Shown here piece by piece: positions 1-9,221 of a DNA stretch of 64,000 nt. Under the pieces are notes generated by a model. It made no database searches. It was not told where the DNA came from and saw only the letters and a list, made by a program, of their open reading frames with translations. A program made the position numbers and the translations under genes. This DNA is from Shewanella litoralis (GTDB lineage: Bacteria; Pseudomonadota; Gammaproteobacteria; Enterobacterales; Shewanellaceae). The DNA is taken from positions 87,306 to 151,305 of the forward strand of contig NZ_WSRZ01000011.1 in the NCBI RefSeq assembly GCF_009828585.1, written 5' to 3'. The first letter of the stretch is position 1. Every line of letters begins with the position of its first letter.

Positions 1-42
1 CACTAAAATTGGTAAAGTTGGTATAACATTTCTTGCAACAAA

Positions 43-56
43 AGAAAGCGCTTACA
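43..56. promoter_or_regulatory. Imperfect LacI-family operator-like palindrome
   Basis: The 14 bases AGAAAGCGCTTACA match the perfect palindrome at 204-217 at 12 of 14 positions, with the AAGCGCTT core intact. It lies about 160 bp upstream of that site, so the two could be bridged by a tetrameric LacI-type repressor forming a loop. That role is inferred. Confidence 0.45.
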
Positions 57-172
57 TTTTAATGATAAAAACACGTAAATATTAACAACAATAAAAACAT
101 AAACTTAAATTGAATATGCACATTCCCCTATCACATGAGTTAATGAAATGTAATAATTTAAACTTGTTTTTG

Positions 173-201
173 TTGACTACGGTCACAATTTACACTAGTT
201 T
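173..201 (+). promoter_or_regulatory. Candidate sigma-70 promoter of the TonB receptor
   Basis: TTGACT at 173-178 is a good -35 box. A weak -10 (TAGTTT, 196-201) follows at 17 bp. The start point would then fall on the palindrome at 204-217, where a bound repressor would block initiation. The -10 is poor, so the exact placement is uncertain. Confidence 0.35.
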
Positions 202-203
202 TA

Positions 204-217
204 TGTAAGCGCTTACA
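204..217. promoter_or_regulatory. LacI-family operator palindrome
   Basis: TGTAAGCGCTTACA is a perfect 14 bp palindrome with the central CG step typical of LacI/GalR-family sugar repressor sites. It lies 127 bp upstream of the TonB receptor start and overlaps the likely transcription start. Receptors of this class in marine gammaproteobacteria are often controlled by sugar-responsive LacI regulators. The regulator gene itself is not in the window. Confidence 0.65.
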
Positions 218-343
218 TTAGCTGTTTTATATGACAACAATTTATAAATAATGATTGCAGCGCCGATGGAGAATTACAAAAACGATTTGCGCCCAACTCG
301 CAATATTGAAAAAAATAAAATCTAGTCAATGGGGATTTCCTAG

Positions 344-3250
344 ATGAAAACGACAAAATTTACAAAAACTAAGCTTGCGACCAGTTTATCGCTAGTGCTT
401 GGTGTTGGCAGTATGCTACCTGCCTATGCTGCAGATGAAACCAGCGAAGAAAATATCGAAGTCATTTCGGTGACTGGTATTCGTGGCAGTTTAATTAAAT
501 CAATGGATGTAAAGCGTTCTTCAAGTGGCGTTGTAGATTCTATTTCTGCTGAAGATATTGGTAAATTTCCAGACACTAACCTAGCAGAATCGCTTCAACG
601 TATTACCGGTGTATCGATTGACCGCTCGAACGGCGAAGGCAGTAAAGTCTCGGTGCGTGGTTTTGGCCCAGATTATAACCTGATTACCCTCAATGGTCGT
701 CAAATGCCCGTCACAACAGGCACTCGCTCATTTGACTTTGCTAACATCGCCTCTGAAAGTATCAGCGGTGTAGAAGTTCATAAAACCAGCCAAGCATCGG
801 ACTCTACCGGTGGTATCGGCTCAACTATCAATATTTTGACTCACAAGCCACTAAGCTCACCAGGCCTTAAAGCCACTGTGGGCGTTAAAGCTGTTGATGA
901 TAAATCAACTGACAACGGATCAGTGACACCTGAGGTATCTGGCTTATATTCAAATACCTTTGCCGATGACAAATTTGGTATTTCATTGTCTGCAAGCTAC
1001 CAAGATCGTGAAAGCGGCAACCAACAAGCACAAGTCGGTACAGGCTGGCGTACTTTCCCAGGTACCGCGACTAATGCCAGTGAATGGGGCGGCGTCGCCA
1101 ATGACGACACCCAGGTTAACCGCCCTGGTGATGATGATTTCTATTCAGTACCACAAACCACGGTATACCGTTTTGAAGAACAACAGCGCACCCGCACAAA
1201 CGGCCAGTTAGTTCTGCAATACAGCCCAATCGACACCGTTACTGCGAGTTTAGATTACACTTACATGCGCAACGACATCGACACCCAATTCAATGACGTA
1301 TCAGCATGGTTTAACTTTGTTCCTACTGAAAACGTTTGGTCTGATGGCCCGTATGCAACACCGCTTATTTATTCAGAAACCTACGACTCACCCGCTGACT
1401 TATCAATGGCCGCCGGTGATTCGGGCGTGCGTAACGAAAGTGGTTCATTAGGTTTCAACATCGAGTGGCAAGCAACAGATAACTTAAAGCTGACCTTTGA
1501 TGCGCACAACTCAGTGGCTGAAAACAAACCTAATAGCCCTTACGGTTCAAGCAACACATTAAGTACAGCAGCCTTTATCCGTACCAGCGCAGCAACCGAC
1601 TTTAGCGGCGACTTACCTGTGCTTGCAGTGGGCGGCGGCAACGCAGTAACCGCGGCAGACATGATGGTAACCGGTTCAGTATTTACCAACTCACGTAACA
1701 AGTCTGAAATTGACCAGTATCAATTTGACGGTGAATACTACCTTGAAGATGCAGGCAGCATTGATTTTGGTATTGCATTAACTAACGTCAACAACCACTC
1801 TCAAACCGTTAACGTGCAACGTAATGATTGGGGTGGCGTAGGCTCAGCAGGCGATTTAGATGATGCCTGGTTCCCAGCTGACACTATTCATGACAAATTT
1901 GATGCCAATGGCGGTGACTTCTCACTTGCTGATGGTAATTTTGACATCTTAAACACCATTTTCATGTGGGACTTTGCCTCTGTACGTGATTACGCTGCGG
2001 CAAATTATGCTTCTTCTGTCAGTGGCGATTGTGGTAATGGCTTCTGCCCTTCAACTAACTATGCAGCTGAAACTGATCGTTATACTGAAGAAGAGTCACA
2101 AGCGATTTACGTACAGTACAACTACGATAACGAAATTTCTGGTATGCCGTATGACGTGCATTTCGGACTGCGTTATGAGCAAACTGATGTCACCTCAACT
2201 GCGGCAGTTGCCGGTTACGATGGCGCAGATTGGATTGCTGAAACAGAGATTTTATTATCGCCTACTGGTGAGCAAGTCTTTGAAACCAAAACCGGTGATT
2301 ATGACTATGTACTACCAAGCTTTAACTTCAATATTGAAGTGGTAGAAGATGTCATGTTACGTGCAGCATACAGTGAAACCATTGGTCGTCCTAGCTACAC
2401 AGACATTCAAGGCGGCACAGTATTATCCACACTGGCTAACCGTACTAACGGTGGTGGTTCTGCGGGTAACCCAACGTTATTACCACTAGAATCTGAAAAC
2501 ATCGACTTCTCGGCAGAGTGGTATTACGCGCCATCAAGCTACGTCTCTGTGGGATATTTCCGTAAAGACACGCAAAACTTTATCAGTGTCGATCCGGTTG
2601 CAACCACTAACGGAATTTATAACCCTGCATCAGGTGATTTATACAAAGCTGCAGTGGCTGCAACAGGCACCACTGAAGCGGGTGCAGTACGTGATTATAT
2701 TTTCGCAAACTTTGCTGACAATGCGGCAGTAGATGTTGATAACCAAATCATTAGCGGCAGTGCTGCTAACAATGATGAGTTATTAAACTTTAACATCAAC
2801 ACCCCATTAAACAGCTCAGAAAACTCAGTCATTGACGGTTGGGAATTTGCAGCGCAGCACTTCTTCGGCGAAAGCGGAGTGGGTGTGATAGCAAACTACA
2901 CATTAGTTAACAGTGATTTAGCGCTAGTCGGTATCAGTGATACCGCCAACGCAGTATTAGTGTACGAAAACTATGGCTTCCAGGCTCGTGTGGCTTACAA
3001 CTGGCGCGATGAGTTCTTAAGTGCCACCAGCCAAGGTACTGGTTTGTTCCCTCAGTACACTGAAGCTTACTCGCAAATCGATTTGTCAGTGAGTTATGAC
3101 ATCGAGCAAGTTGAAGGCTTAACCGTGTTTTTCGAAGGACTTAACATTACTGAAGAGTATGTTCGTGTACACGGACTGGCTGACGAGCAAGTGTTAAACC
3201 TAACCGAAACTGGCGCACGTTACAGCATTGGCGCACGTTACACTTTCTAA
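344..3250 (+). CDS. TonB-dependent outer-membrane receptor
   Basis: Outer-membrane active transporter of 968 aa, energised by TonB/ExbBD. A signal peptide covers about residues 1-29 (ending PAYA). A TonB-box-like IEVISVTG follows at 38-45. The plug domain occupies roughly 58-165 and includes VRGFGPDYNLITLNGRQMP. A long beta-barrel ends in an aromatic residue (ARYTF), as expected for an outer-membrane protein. The length and the GIRGSL / SAEDIGKFPDTNLAESLQRI region fit the large Xanthomonas/Caulobacter-type receptors that usually import carbohydrates rather than siderophores. A Shine-Dalgarno GGGGA precedes the ATG. The LacI-type sites upstream support sugar control. The halogenase/SapC/cupin genes directly downstream are the usual partners of such receptors. 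The substrate cannot be read from the sequence. Confidence 0.93.
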   Translation: MKTTKFTKTKLATSLSLVLGVGSMLPAYAADETSEENIEVISVTGIRGSLIKSMDVKRSSSGVVDSISAEDIGKFPDTNLAESLQRITGVSIDRSNGEGSKVSVRGFGPDYNLITLNGRQMPVTTGTRSFDFANIASESISGVEVHKTSQASDSTGGIGSTINILTHKPLSSPGLKATVGVKAVDDKSTDNGSVTPEVSGLYSNTFADDKFGISLSASYQDRESGNQQAQVGTGWRTFPGTATNASEWGGVANDDTQVNRPGDDDFYSVPQTTVYRFEEQQRTRTNGQLVLQYSPIDTVTASLDYTYMRNDIDTQFNDVSAWFNFVPTENVWSDGPYATPLIYSETYDSPADLSMAAGDSGVRNESGSLGFNIEWQATDNLKLTFDAHNSVAENKPNSPYGSSNTLSTAAFIRTSAATDFSGDLPVLAVGGGNAVTAADMMVTGSVFTNSRNKSEIDQYQFDGEYYLEDAGSIDFGIALTNVNNHSQTVNVQRNDWGGVGSAGDLDDAWFPADTIHDKFDANGGDFSLADGNFDILNTIFMWDFASVRDYAAANYASSVSGDCGNGFCPSTNYAAETDRYTEEESQAIYVQYNYDNEISGMPYDVHFGLRYEQTDVTSTAAVAGYDGADWIAETEILLSPTGEQVFETKTGDYDYVLPSFNFNIEVVEDVMLRAAYSETIGRPSYTDIQGGTVLSTLANRTNGGGSAGNPTLLPLESENIDFSAEWYYAPSSYVSVGYFRKDTQNFISVDPVATTNGIYNPASGDLYKAAVAATGTTEAGAVRDYIFANFADNAAVDVDNQIISGSAANNDELLNFNINTPLNSSENSVIDGWEFAAQHFFGESGVGVIANYTLVNSDLALVGISDTANAVLVYENYGFQARVAYNWRDEFLSATSQGTGLFPQYTEAYSQIDLSVSYDIEQVEGLTVFFEGLNITEEYVRVHGLADEQVLNLTETGARYSIGARYTF

Positions 3251-3263
3251 ATGATAACCCACT

Positions 3264-3305
3264 TGATGTTATCCCGTCTTACCCCAGTTTGAACGGGATA
3301 CATCA
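3264..3305 (+). terminator. Stem-loop after the TonB receptor
   Basis: An inverted repeat pairs 3264-3276 (TGATGTTATCCCGT region, one bulged T) with ACGGGATACATCA at 3293-3305, starting 13 bp after the receptor stop. The T-tract is weak, so it may attenuate rather than fully stop transcription into the halogenase cassette. Confidence 0.5.
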
Positions 3306-3461
3306 AGGCTTTATTTAGGTCGTTGAGGTGCACACACTTTGTCACCTCTTTTTATTGCGATATATTGAGTAACAAGGACGTTACTATTTTTGTTTGCGGA
3401 TAACTCGCTTACCCTGTAAAACAAATAATTGAAACAGCTTACATTTTACCAAATTCTACTT

Positions 3462-3490
3462 ATGATGTTTCTGATGCCAATAAACATCAT
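3462..3490. promoter_or_regulatory. Perfect 9-bp inverted repeat before the halogenase cassette
   Basis: ATGATGTTT (3462-3470) and AAACATCAT (3482-3490) form a perfect inverted repeat with an 11 bp spacer, 45 bp upstream of the first halogenase start. It could be a regulator site or a leader hairpin. The sequence does not distinguish these. Confidence 0.35.
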
Positions 3491-3535
3491 AGAACCGTTA
3501 AAATAACAATAACGCTCAAAGCGTAGGTAGAGAGA

Positions 3536-5116
3536 ATGCAAAAACCAATCACCCAAATCGTCATTGTTGGTGGCGGCACCGCAGGTTGGATCACCGCAGG
3601 ATTACTGGCGGCTGAGCATAATGTCGACAAGGGCGTATTGGCTATCTCTCCTAAGCTCAACATCACCTTAATTGAATCGCCCGATGTAGCCACCATTGGT
3701 GTGGGAGAAGGCACCTGGCCGTCAATGCGCTCAACCTTGAGCAAAATAGGTATTGATGAAAATGACTTTATTCGCCGTTGTGATGCCAGCTTCAAACAAG
3801 GCTCTCGCTTTATTAATTGGCGCACCGACGCGGTCGATAAATCAAACAGCTACTTGCATCCTTTTAGCCTGCCACATGGACATCAAGAACTCGATTTATG
3901 CCCATTTTGGTTACCTCACTCAGAAAAAGTGAGCTTTGCGCAGGCCGTCAGTAGCCAGGAAGTATTATCACAGCTCGGTTTAGCGCCAAAAACCATCTCA
4001 TCAGCGCAATATCATTTTCAAAATAATTACGGTTATCACCTCAATGCAGGCAAATTCAGCCAACTACTGCTCGAGCATTGCACCCAAAAACTGGGAGTGA
4101 CTCATGTTCGCGATCATGTCGAACATATCGTCAATAATGAGCAAGGTGACATTGAAAAGCTTATCACCCAGCAACACGGCGAAATAAGCGGCCAATTGTT
4201 TATTGACTGTACAGGCGTTAAATCATTGCTATTAGGCAAACATTTACAAGTACCGTTTTTATGCCAAAAATCCGTGCTGTTTAACGACAGCGCTTTAGCG
4301 ATGCAAGTGCCTTATGAAGACCCAGCAACCGCGATAGCCTCTTGTACTCACTCAACCGCGCAGCCTAATGGTTGGATTTGGGATATAGGCTTACCAACCC
4401 GCAAAGGGGTCGGTTATGTGTATTCATCAAGCCACAGTAATGACAGCCAAGCTGAGCAAGTGCTACGAGATTACGTAACCGCCAACGGCACCAGTAATCA
4501 ACTCGCCTCACAACTTGAGCCGCGAAAACTCAATATTAACCCGGGTTATCATGCTAAATGCTGGCAAAACAACTGTATTGCCATTGGAATGGCCGCAGGG
4601 TTTATCGAACCGTTAGAAGCCTCCGCCCTTGCGTTAATTGAGTGGACAGCTTCTACACTCGCGCAGCAATTACCACCCAATCGCCAGGTAATGGACACGA
4701 TTGCAGATAGAGTCAACTTACGTTATCAGCAGCATTGGCAACAAATCATCGACTTTTTAAAACTGCACTATGTTATTAGCCAACGCGAAGCTGATGCTTA
4801 TTGGCGCGACCATCGTGACAGCAGCTCAATACCCGAACGCTTACAGGCACAGCTTGAATTATGGCGTTACCAGGCGCCAAGCCAGCATGACATTAGCTAT
4901 AAAGAGGCGCTATTCCCTGCCGCCAGTTTTCAATATGTGCTTTATGGGATGGGCTTTCAAACTCAGTTACCAAGCCATGTTAAACCGTCTCAGTTGCAAC
5001 TTGCACAACGATTATTTAACGATAACCAACAACGTACTCAGGCATTGAGTAAAAGTTTACCGACTAACCGTGCTTTATTAGCTAAAGTGGCCCAATATGG
5101 TTTTCCTAAGCTTTAA
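3536..5116 (+). CDS. Flavin-dependent tryptophan-halogenase-like protein (first copy)
   Basis: FAD-dependent halogenase family (PrnA type), 526 aa. It shows the dinucleotide-binding GGGTAGW at residues 12-18 and GEGT at 57-60. A Lys (K87, in FKQGSRF) aligns with the catalytic PrnA Lys79. A FIEPLEAS segment (E358, E361) lies near the PrnA Glu346 position. The hallmark WxWxIP motif appears as WIWDIGLP (280-287), with an extra residue before the Pro. Activity or substrate may therefore differ from classical halogenases. It is the first gene of a same-strand cassette with SapC, cupin-like, second halogenase and DUF6445 genes. RBS GTAGAGAG precedes the ATG. Family members beside TonB receptors are poorly characterised, so actual halogenation is an inference. 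Confidence 0.88.
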   Translation: MQKPITQIVIVGGGTAGWITAGLLAAEHNVDKGVLAISPKLNITLIESPDVATIGVGEGTWPSMRSTLSKIGIDENDFIRRCDASFKQGSRFINWRTDAVDKSNSYLHPFSLPHGHQELDLCPFWLPHSEKVSFAQAVSSQEVLSQLGLAPKTISSAQYHFQNNYGYHLNAGKFSQLLLEHCTQKLGVTHVRDHVEHIVNNEQGDIEKLITQQHGEISGQLFIDCTGVKSLLLGKHLQVPFLCQKSVLFNDSALAMQVPYEDPATAIASCTHSTAQPNGWIWDIGLPTRKGVGYVYSSSHSNDSQAEQVLRDYVTANGTSNQLASQLEPRKLNINPGYHAKCWQNNCIAIGMAAGFIEPLEASALALIEWTASTLAQQLPPNRQVMDTIADRVNLRYQQHWQQIIDFLKLHYVISQREADAYWRDHRDSSSIPERLQAQLELWRYQAPSQHDISYKEALFPAASFQYVLYGMGFQTQLPSHVKPSQLQLAQRLFNDNQQRTQALSKSLPTNRALLAKVAQYGFPKL

Positions 5117-5197
5117 TGAGATAGATTGAATAAATAACATCACTTACAAAAACCATAACAACATACTGTATTTGAACGAATAAGATAGGACATCAAC

Positions 5198-5920
5198 ATG
5201 AGCCAACACGTATTACTGAACAGCATCGACCATAAAGACTTAAAGGTAAACACCAGCCGCTCTGCCGCCTTAGGCGACAACCTGTGGTTTAGCGTCACTT
5301 TTCCGCAAGAGTTTCGCAGTATTCAGGCTCATTACCCTATTTTCTTTCATAAAGATGCCGCTACCGGTCAATTTTATTCGGTGGCCTTATTTGGGTTTGC
5401 ACAAAATGAAAACCTGTTTTTAACCGATTCAGGCTGGAACGCCTCTTATGTGCCGCTCAGTGTGCGCCGCCAGCCCTTTTTAATCGGCCAACAAACCGTG
5501 CGCGAAGATGGCATAGAGCGTCAACAACGGGTGATTCATGTGGATTTAGATCATCCAAGAGTGAGTCAAACGGAAGGCGAAGCGCTGTTTTTACCCTACG
5601 GCGGCAACACTCCGTTATTAGATGAAGTCGGTGAAATGCTTGAAATCATTCATCACGGTCTTATCGACAGCCAGCGTTTTATTGACGCGCTCATTGAGCA
5701 TGAATTACTTGAGTCCTTCACCTTAGATATCGAACTCGACAACGGTAAAAAGCACCAAATGATTGGCTTTTACACCATTAACGAAAATACCTTAGCCACG
5801 CTGTCTGCCGACACGCTCGCCACCTTGCATCAACAAGGTTACTTGCAAGCCATTTATATGGCGCTGGCTTCACAAAGCAAAGTGCGCGATTTACTTAACC
5901 TTAAAAATGCTCAAGGCTAA
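5198..5920 (+). CDS. SapC family protein
   Basis: A 240 aa protein resembling the SapC family (PF07277), whose biochemical role is unclear despite the peptide-antibiotic name. The N-terminal part (ALGDNLWFSVTFPQEFRSIQ) and the following PIFFHKDAATGQFYSVALFGF segment are typical of the family. No signal peptide or membrane segment is apparent, so it is probably cytoplasmic. It sits 81 bp after the first halogenase and 12 bp before the cupin-like gene, so co-transcription is likely. SapC genes are regularly found with TonB receptors and tryptophan halogenases in marine proteobacteria, suggesting one shared function. What SapC does there is unknown. Confidence 0.85.
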   Translation: MSQHVLLNSIDHKDLKVNTSRSAALGDNLWFSVTFPQEFRSIQAHYPIFFHKDAATGQFYSVALFGFAQNENLFLTDSGWNASYVPLSVRRQPFLIGQQTVREDGIERQQRVIHVDLDHPRVSQTEGEALFLPYGGNTPLLDEVGEMLEIIHHGLIDSQRFIDALIEHELLESFTLDIELDNGKKHQMIGFYTINENTLATLSADTLATLHQQGYLQAIYMALASQSKVRDLLNLKNAQG

Positions 5921-5932
5921 GGAATCGCGCTG

Positions 5933-6952
5933 ATGTCCAATGACACATTAACGCCCGTCGACTGCGTCAGCGATTGGACGTTAGCGCAAGTGATGGCGCA
6001 CATTGAGCATGCCGACAAACCCATGGTATTTAAAGGGTTGTGTCGTCATTGGCCTTTAGTGCAAGCAGGGCTTGAATCATCCGACAAGGCATTAGACTAT
6101 TTACGCCAGTTTTATCAAGGCTCTGCTGTAACGGCCTACTACTTACCACCAGAGCAACAAGGACGAGTGTTTTACAATCAGCAGCTCGATGGTTTTAATT
6201 ACCAGGCCGGCCGACTTGATTTTAATCAGCTACTCGCACGCTTACAGCAAGAAAACGCCAGCGCTAATCCTGCCGGCATTTACATGGGTTCTACTGATAT
6301 TCATCAATGCCTGCCCGGACTTGGTGAGCAAAACAGCCTTAATTTACAGCCTATCAATCCACTGACCAGTATTTGGTTAGGCAACAAAACTAAAGTGGCG
6401 GCCCATTTTGACTTTCCGCTAAACCTGGCCTGCAACGTAGTGGGTAAGCGCACTTTCACCCTGTTTCCACCAGAGCAAATCAGCAATCTTTATGTTGGCC
6501 CAATGGAGTTTGCTCCTGGCGGACAGGACATCAGCATGGTGGATTTTGATAAACCAGATTTTGAGCGTTTCCCTCAATTTAAACAGGCATTAGGTGCGGC
6601 ATTAACTGCGGAGTTAACCCCGGGGGATGTGTTATTTATCCCTAGCATGTGGTGGCACCATGTACGCGGCATTGACGATATTAATGTGCTCATTACCCAC
6701 TGGTGGCGTGATACGCCAGGTTATTTAGGTCGTCCTAATAACGCATTATTGCACAGCATGTTAAGCCTTCGTTCATTACCAAAGGCGCAGCGCCAGGCGT
6801 GGAAAGCGATGTTCGACCATTACATCTTCGATCATGATGATATAGACGACAGTTATATCCCAGATACCGCTAAAGGCATGTTAACCAAACCGTTAGATGA
6901 GTTAAATGTCCGTAAGTTACGCGCAGATTTAATCAATAAATTAAAACGATAA
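5933..6952 (+). CDS. Cupin-like (JmjC-type) Fe(II)/2-oxoglutarate oxygenase
   Basis: A 339 aa protein of the cupin_8/JmjC-like family. The metal triad is visible as HFD (H158, D160) and a later His in MWWHHVRG (H242 or H243), followed by the GDVLFIPSMWWH context typical of these enzymes. Characterised relatives hydroxylate proteins or small molecules using Fe(II), O2 and 2-oxoglutarate. No signal peptide is seen, so it is presumably cytoplasmic. It is the third gene of the halogenase cassette and is separated from SapC by only 12 bp. Its neighbours suggest it modifies the same unknown substrate as the halogenases and the DUF6445 protein. The substrate is not predictable. Confidence 0.85.
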   Translation: MSNDTLTPVDCVSDWTLAQVMAHIEHADKPMVFKGLCRHWPLVQAGLESSDKALDYLRQFYQGSAVTAYYLPPEQQGRVFYNQQLDGFNYQAGRLDFNQLLARLQQENASANPAGIYMGSTDIHQCLPGLGEQNSLNLQPINPLTSIWLGNKTKVAAHFDFPLNLACNVVGKRTFTLFPPEQISNLYVGPMEFAPGGQDISMVDFDKPDFERFPQFKQALGAALTAELTPGDVLFIPSMWWHHVRGIDDINVLITHWWRDTPGYLGRPNNALLHSMLSLRSLPKAQRQAWKAMFDHYIFDHDDIDDSYIPDTAKGMLTKPLDELNVRKLRADLINKLKR

Positions 6953-6997
6953 TGCTGAATACAGCAAGAAACTAAGATATTAAACAGGAAGCCCGAG

Positions 6998-8491
6998 ATG
7001 AATAAATCAATCAAAAAAGTCGTCATTGCTGGCGGCGGTACTGCAGGTTGGATGGCCGCAGCCGCGTTTAGCAAACTCATGGGCAAAAACCTTGATATTG
7101 TATTAGTTGAGTCTGACGATATCGGCACTGTCGGCGTCGGTGAAGCGACCATCCCTACCCTGCACATTTTTCATCGATTATTAGGCTTAAAAGAGCAAGA
7201 TGTCATGGCCGCGACCAATGCCACATTTAAACTGGGGATCCAATTTGAAAACTGGCATGACGTCAATAAAGACTATTTGCACTCGTTTGGATTTTTAGGC
7301 AAAGACTGCTGGGCATGTGGCTTTCAGCACTTTTGGCTTAAAGGCAAGCAGCAAAATATGGTCAGTGAGATCGGCGATTATTGCACTGAGCATTTAGCCG
7401 CACGCCAGGGCCGTTTTGCCGTATTACCCAATCAAGATTACAACCATGCCTATCATATGGACGCCAGTTTATACGCCAAATTCTTACGCAAATTTGCCGA
7501 GCAACACGGCATGACGCGCATTGAAGGTAAAATTGCCGATGTATTACAGCATGATGATTCAGGCAATATTAAAGCGTTACAGCTTGAAAATGGCGACATC
7601 ATTGACGGCGATTTATTTATCGACTGCACCGGATTTAAAGCCTTACTGATAGAACAAACGCTAAATACTGGCTTTGAAGATTGGAGCCACTGGTTACCGT
7701 GCGACAGCGCCATAGCGGTACAAACCGAAGCGGTACAACAGCCTATACCTTATACTCGCTCTATCGCGCATCAATCGGGCTGGCAATGGCGTATTCCGCT
7801 ACAAACCCGTACAGGTAACGGCTTGGTGTTTTGCAGCAAATTTATTTCGGATGCCGATGCCACCGAGTTACTGCTCAATAACATTGAAGGCCAACCGATT
7901 AATCAACCGCGCGTGATTAAATTCAAAACTGGCACGCGTCGCCAACATTGGAACAAAAACTGTGTTGCGGTTGGCTTATCTGCAGGCTTTTTAGAGCCAC
8001 TCGAGTCCACCAGCATTCATATGATCCAGCGCAGTATCGTGCGTTTACTGCAACTGTTTCCGGCGCATGGCGTCATTCAGGCTGACGTCGACGAATTTAA
8101 CCAACAAACCAAAATTGAAATGGACAATATTCGCGACTTTATTATTTTGCATTATAAGGTTACCGACCGTGAAGACAGCCGTTTTTGGCGCTACTGTAAA
8201 AACATGCCAATTCCCGCCTCATTGCAGCATCGTATTGATATGTTTAGTCAATCTGGCAAAGTTTATAAATACGGTAATGAGCTGTTTGGCGAAAGCTCGT
8301 GGATACAGGTGATGATGGGACAAGGCTTGCTACCAAAAGAATATCACCCGATTGTCGATTTAATGGAGCCCGCTGAACTGCAAAGCTTTTTAAATAACAT
8401 TAAAGCCACGGTTAAACGCAAAGTTGACACCCTGCCAGCGCATCATGACTTTGTGCAACACTATTGCAAGTCAACGGCGATGCAAGGCTAG
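6998..8491 (+). CDS. Flavin-dependent tryptophan-halogenase-like protein (second copy)
   Basis: A 497 aa PrnA-type FAD-dependent halogenase with all textbook motifs. GGGTAGW lies at 12-18 and GEATIP at 48-53. The catalytic Lys is K78 in FKLGIQFENW. A canonical WQWRIP sits at 262-267. The Glu equivalent to PrnA Glu346 is E336 in LEPLESTS. Unlike the first copy, the WxWxIP motif is perfect, so this is the stronger candidate for a true halogenase. It needs reduced FAD from a separate reductase, and none is encoded in the cassette. It lies 45 bp after the cupin-like gene and 6 bp before the DUF6445 gene. The two halogenases are clearly diverged and not a recent duplication. Confidence 0.9.
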   Translation: MNKSIKKVVIAGGGTAGWMAAAAFSKLMGKNLDIVLVESDDIGTVGVGEATIPTLHIFHRLLGLKEQDVMAATNATFKLGIQFENWHDVNKDYLHSFGFLGKDCWACGFQHFWLKGKQQNMVSEIGDYCTEHLAARQGRFAVLPNQDYNHAYHMDASLYAKFLRKFAEQHGMTRIEGKIADVLQHDDSGNIKALQLENGDIIDGDLFIDCTGFKALLIEQTLNTGFEDWSHWLPCDSAIAVQTEAVQQPIPYTRSIAHQSGWQWRIPLQTRTGNGLVFCSKFISDADATELLLNNIEGQPINQPRVIKFKTGTRRQHWNKNCVAVGLSAGFLEPLESTSIHMIQRSIVRLLQLFPAHGVIQADVDEFNQQTKIEMDNIRDFIILHYKVTDREDSRFWRYCKNMPIPASLQHRIDMFSQSGKVYKYGNELFGESSWIQVMMGQGLLPKEYHPIVDLMEPAELQSFLNNIKATVKRKVDTLPAHHDFVQHYCKSTAMQG

Positions 8492-8497
8492 CTAACG

Positions 8498-9220
8498 ATG
8501 TCGTCGCAAGCCACTCAACCACTAATACAGGTCAATCCTATTGCGCCGCAGGTGCAGTTGATTGGCCAACAACAAACGCCGGTTATTGTGATGGATAATT
8601 TTGCAGGTGATATTTCTGAGTTGATTGATATCGCACTTAATGACAGTCAATTTAACCAGGATAAAAGCTCGTTTTATCCTGGTCAGCGTACTGCACTGCC
8701 AAGGCAATATATTATCGATGTGCTTAACGCGGTATTCCAGCTTATTTACGATGTGTATCGTATTCCAACAACCCGGCGCTTAAAACCGCAACAAGGGGTA
8801 TTTTCGTTAATCGACACCAAGGAAAAAGACCTGTTACCACTGCAATGTTTGCCCCACTTTGACACGCCTAATCCATATTACTTTGCTATTTTGCATTACC
8901 TTAATGACGGTCCCCATGGCGACACCGGATTTTTTAGGCACAACGCCAGCGGTTTTGAGCGGATTAATAACGACAACATTGACTCATACTTTACCCAGGC
9001 ACAGCCTTTTGTTGATCAAATAACCCAATCAAATCCGCGTTATTGCGTTACCAGCAATGAGCATTACAGCTTGTATCATCGGGTAGCATATCGGCCAAAT
9101 CGGGTGGTTATTTACCCCGGTAACTTGCTGCATTCAACCCTAGTCAATCCAGATACCGACATTGATGCCAACCCGCAAACCGGTCGCCTTACCGCCAATA
9201 TATTTATCAATTTTCAGTAA
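8498..9220 (+). CDS. DUF6445 family protein, probable 2OG-Fe(II) oxygenase fold
   Basis: A 240 aa protein of the family usually annotated DUF6445. The HFDTPNPYYFA segment, a later His in GNLLHSTLV and a following Arg in GRLTANIF reproduce the HxD...H...R pattern of 2-oxoglutarate/Fe(II) dioxygenases. I therefore infer that fold. It begins 6 bp after the second halogenase and ends the cassette. Its stop abuts the convergent DTW gene with one base between them. Together with the cupin-like gene it gives the cassette two candidate oxygenases and two flavin enzymes. No experimental function is known to me. Confidence 0.78.
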   Translation: MSSQATQPLIQVNPIAPQVQLIGQQQTPVIVMDNFAGDISELIDIALNDSQFNQDKSSFYPGQRTALPRQYIIDVLNAVFQLIYDVYRIPTTRRLKPQQGVFSLIDTKEKDLLPLQCLPHFDTPNPYYFAILHYLNDGPHGDTGFFRHNASGFERINNDNIDSYFTQAQPFVDQITQSNPRYCVTSNEHYSLYHRVAYRPNRVVIYPGNLLHSTLVNPDTDIDANPQTGRLTANIFINFQ

Positions 9221-9221
9221 A

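Noticed and set aside
960-1211. 83-codon frame within the TonB receptor
   Set aside because: It is an out-of-frame shadow of the receptor with no independent start signal.
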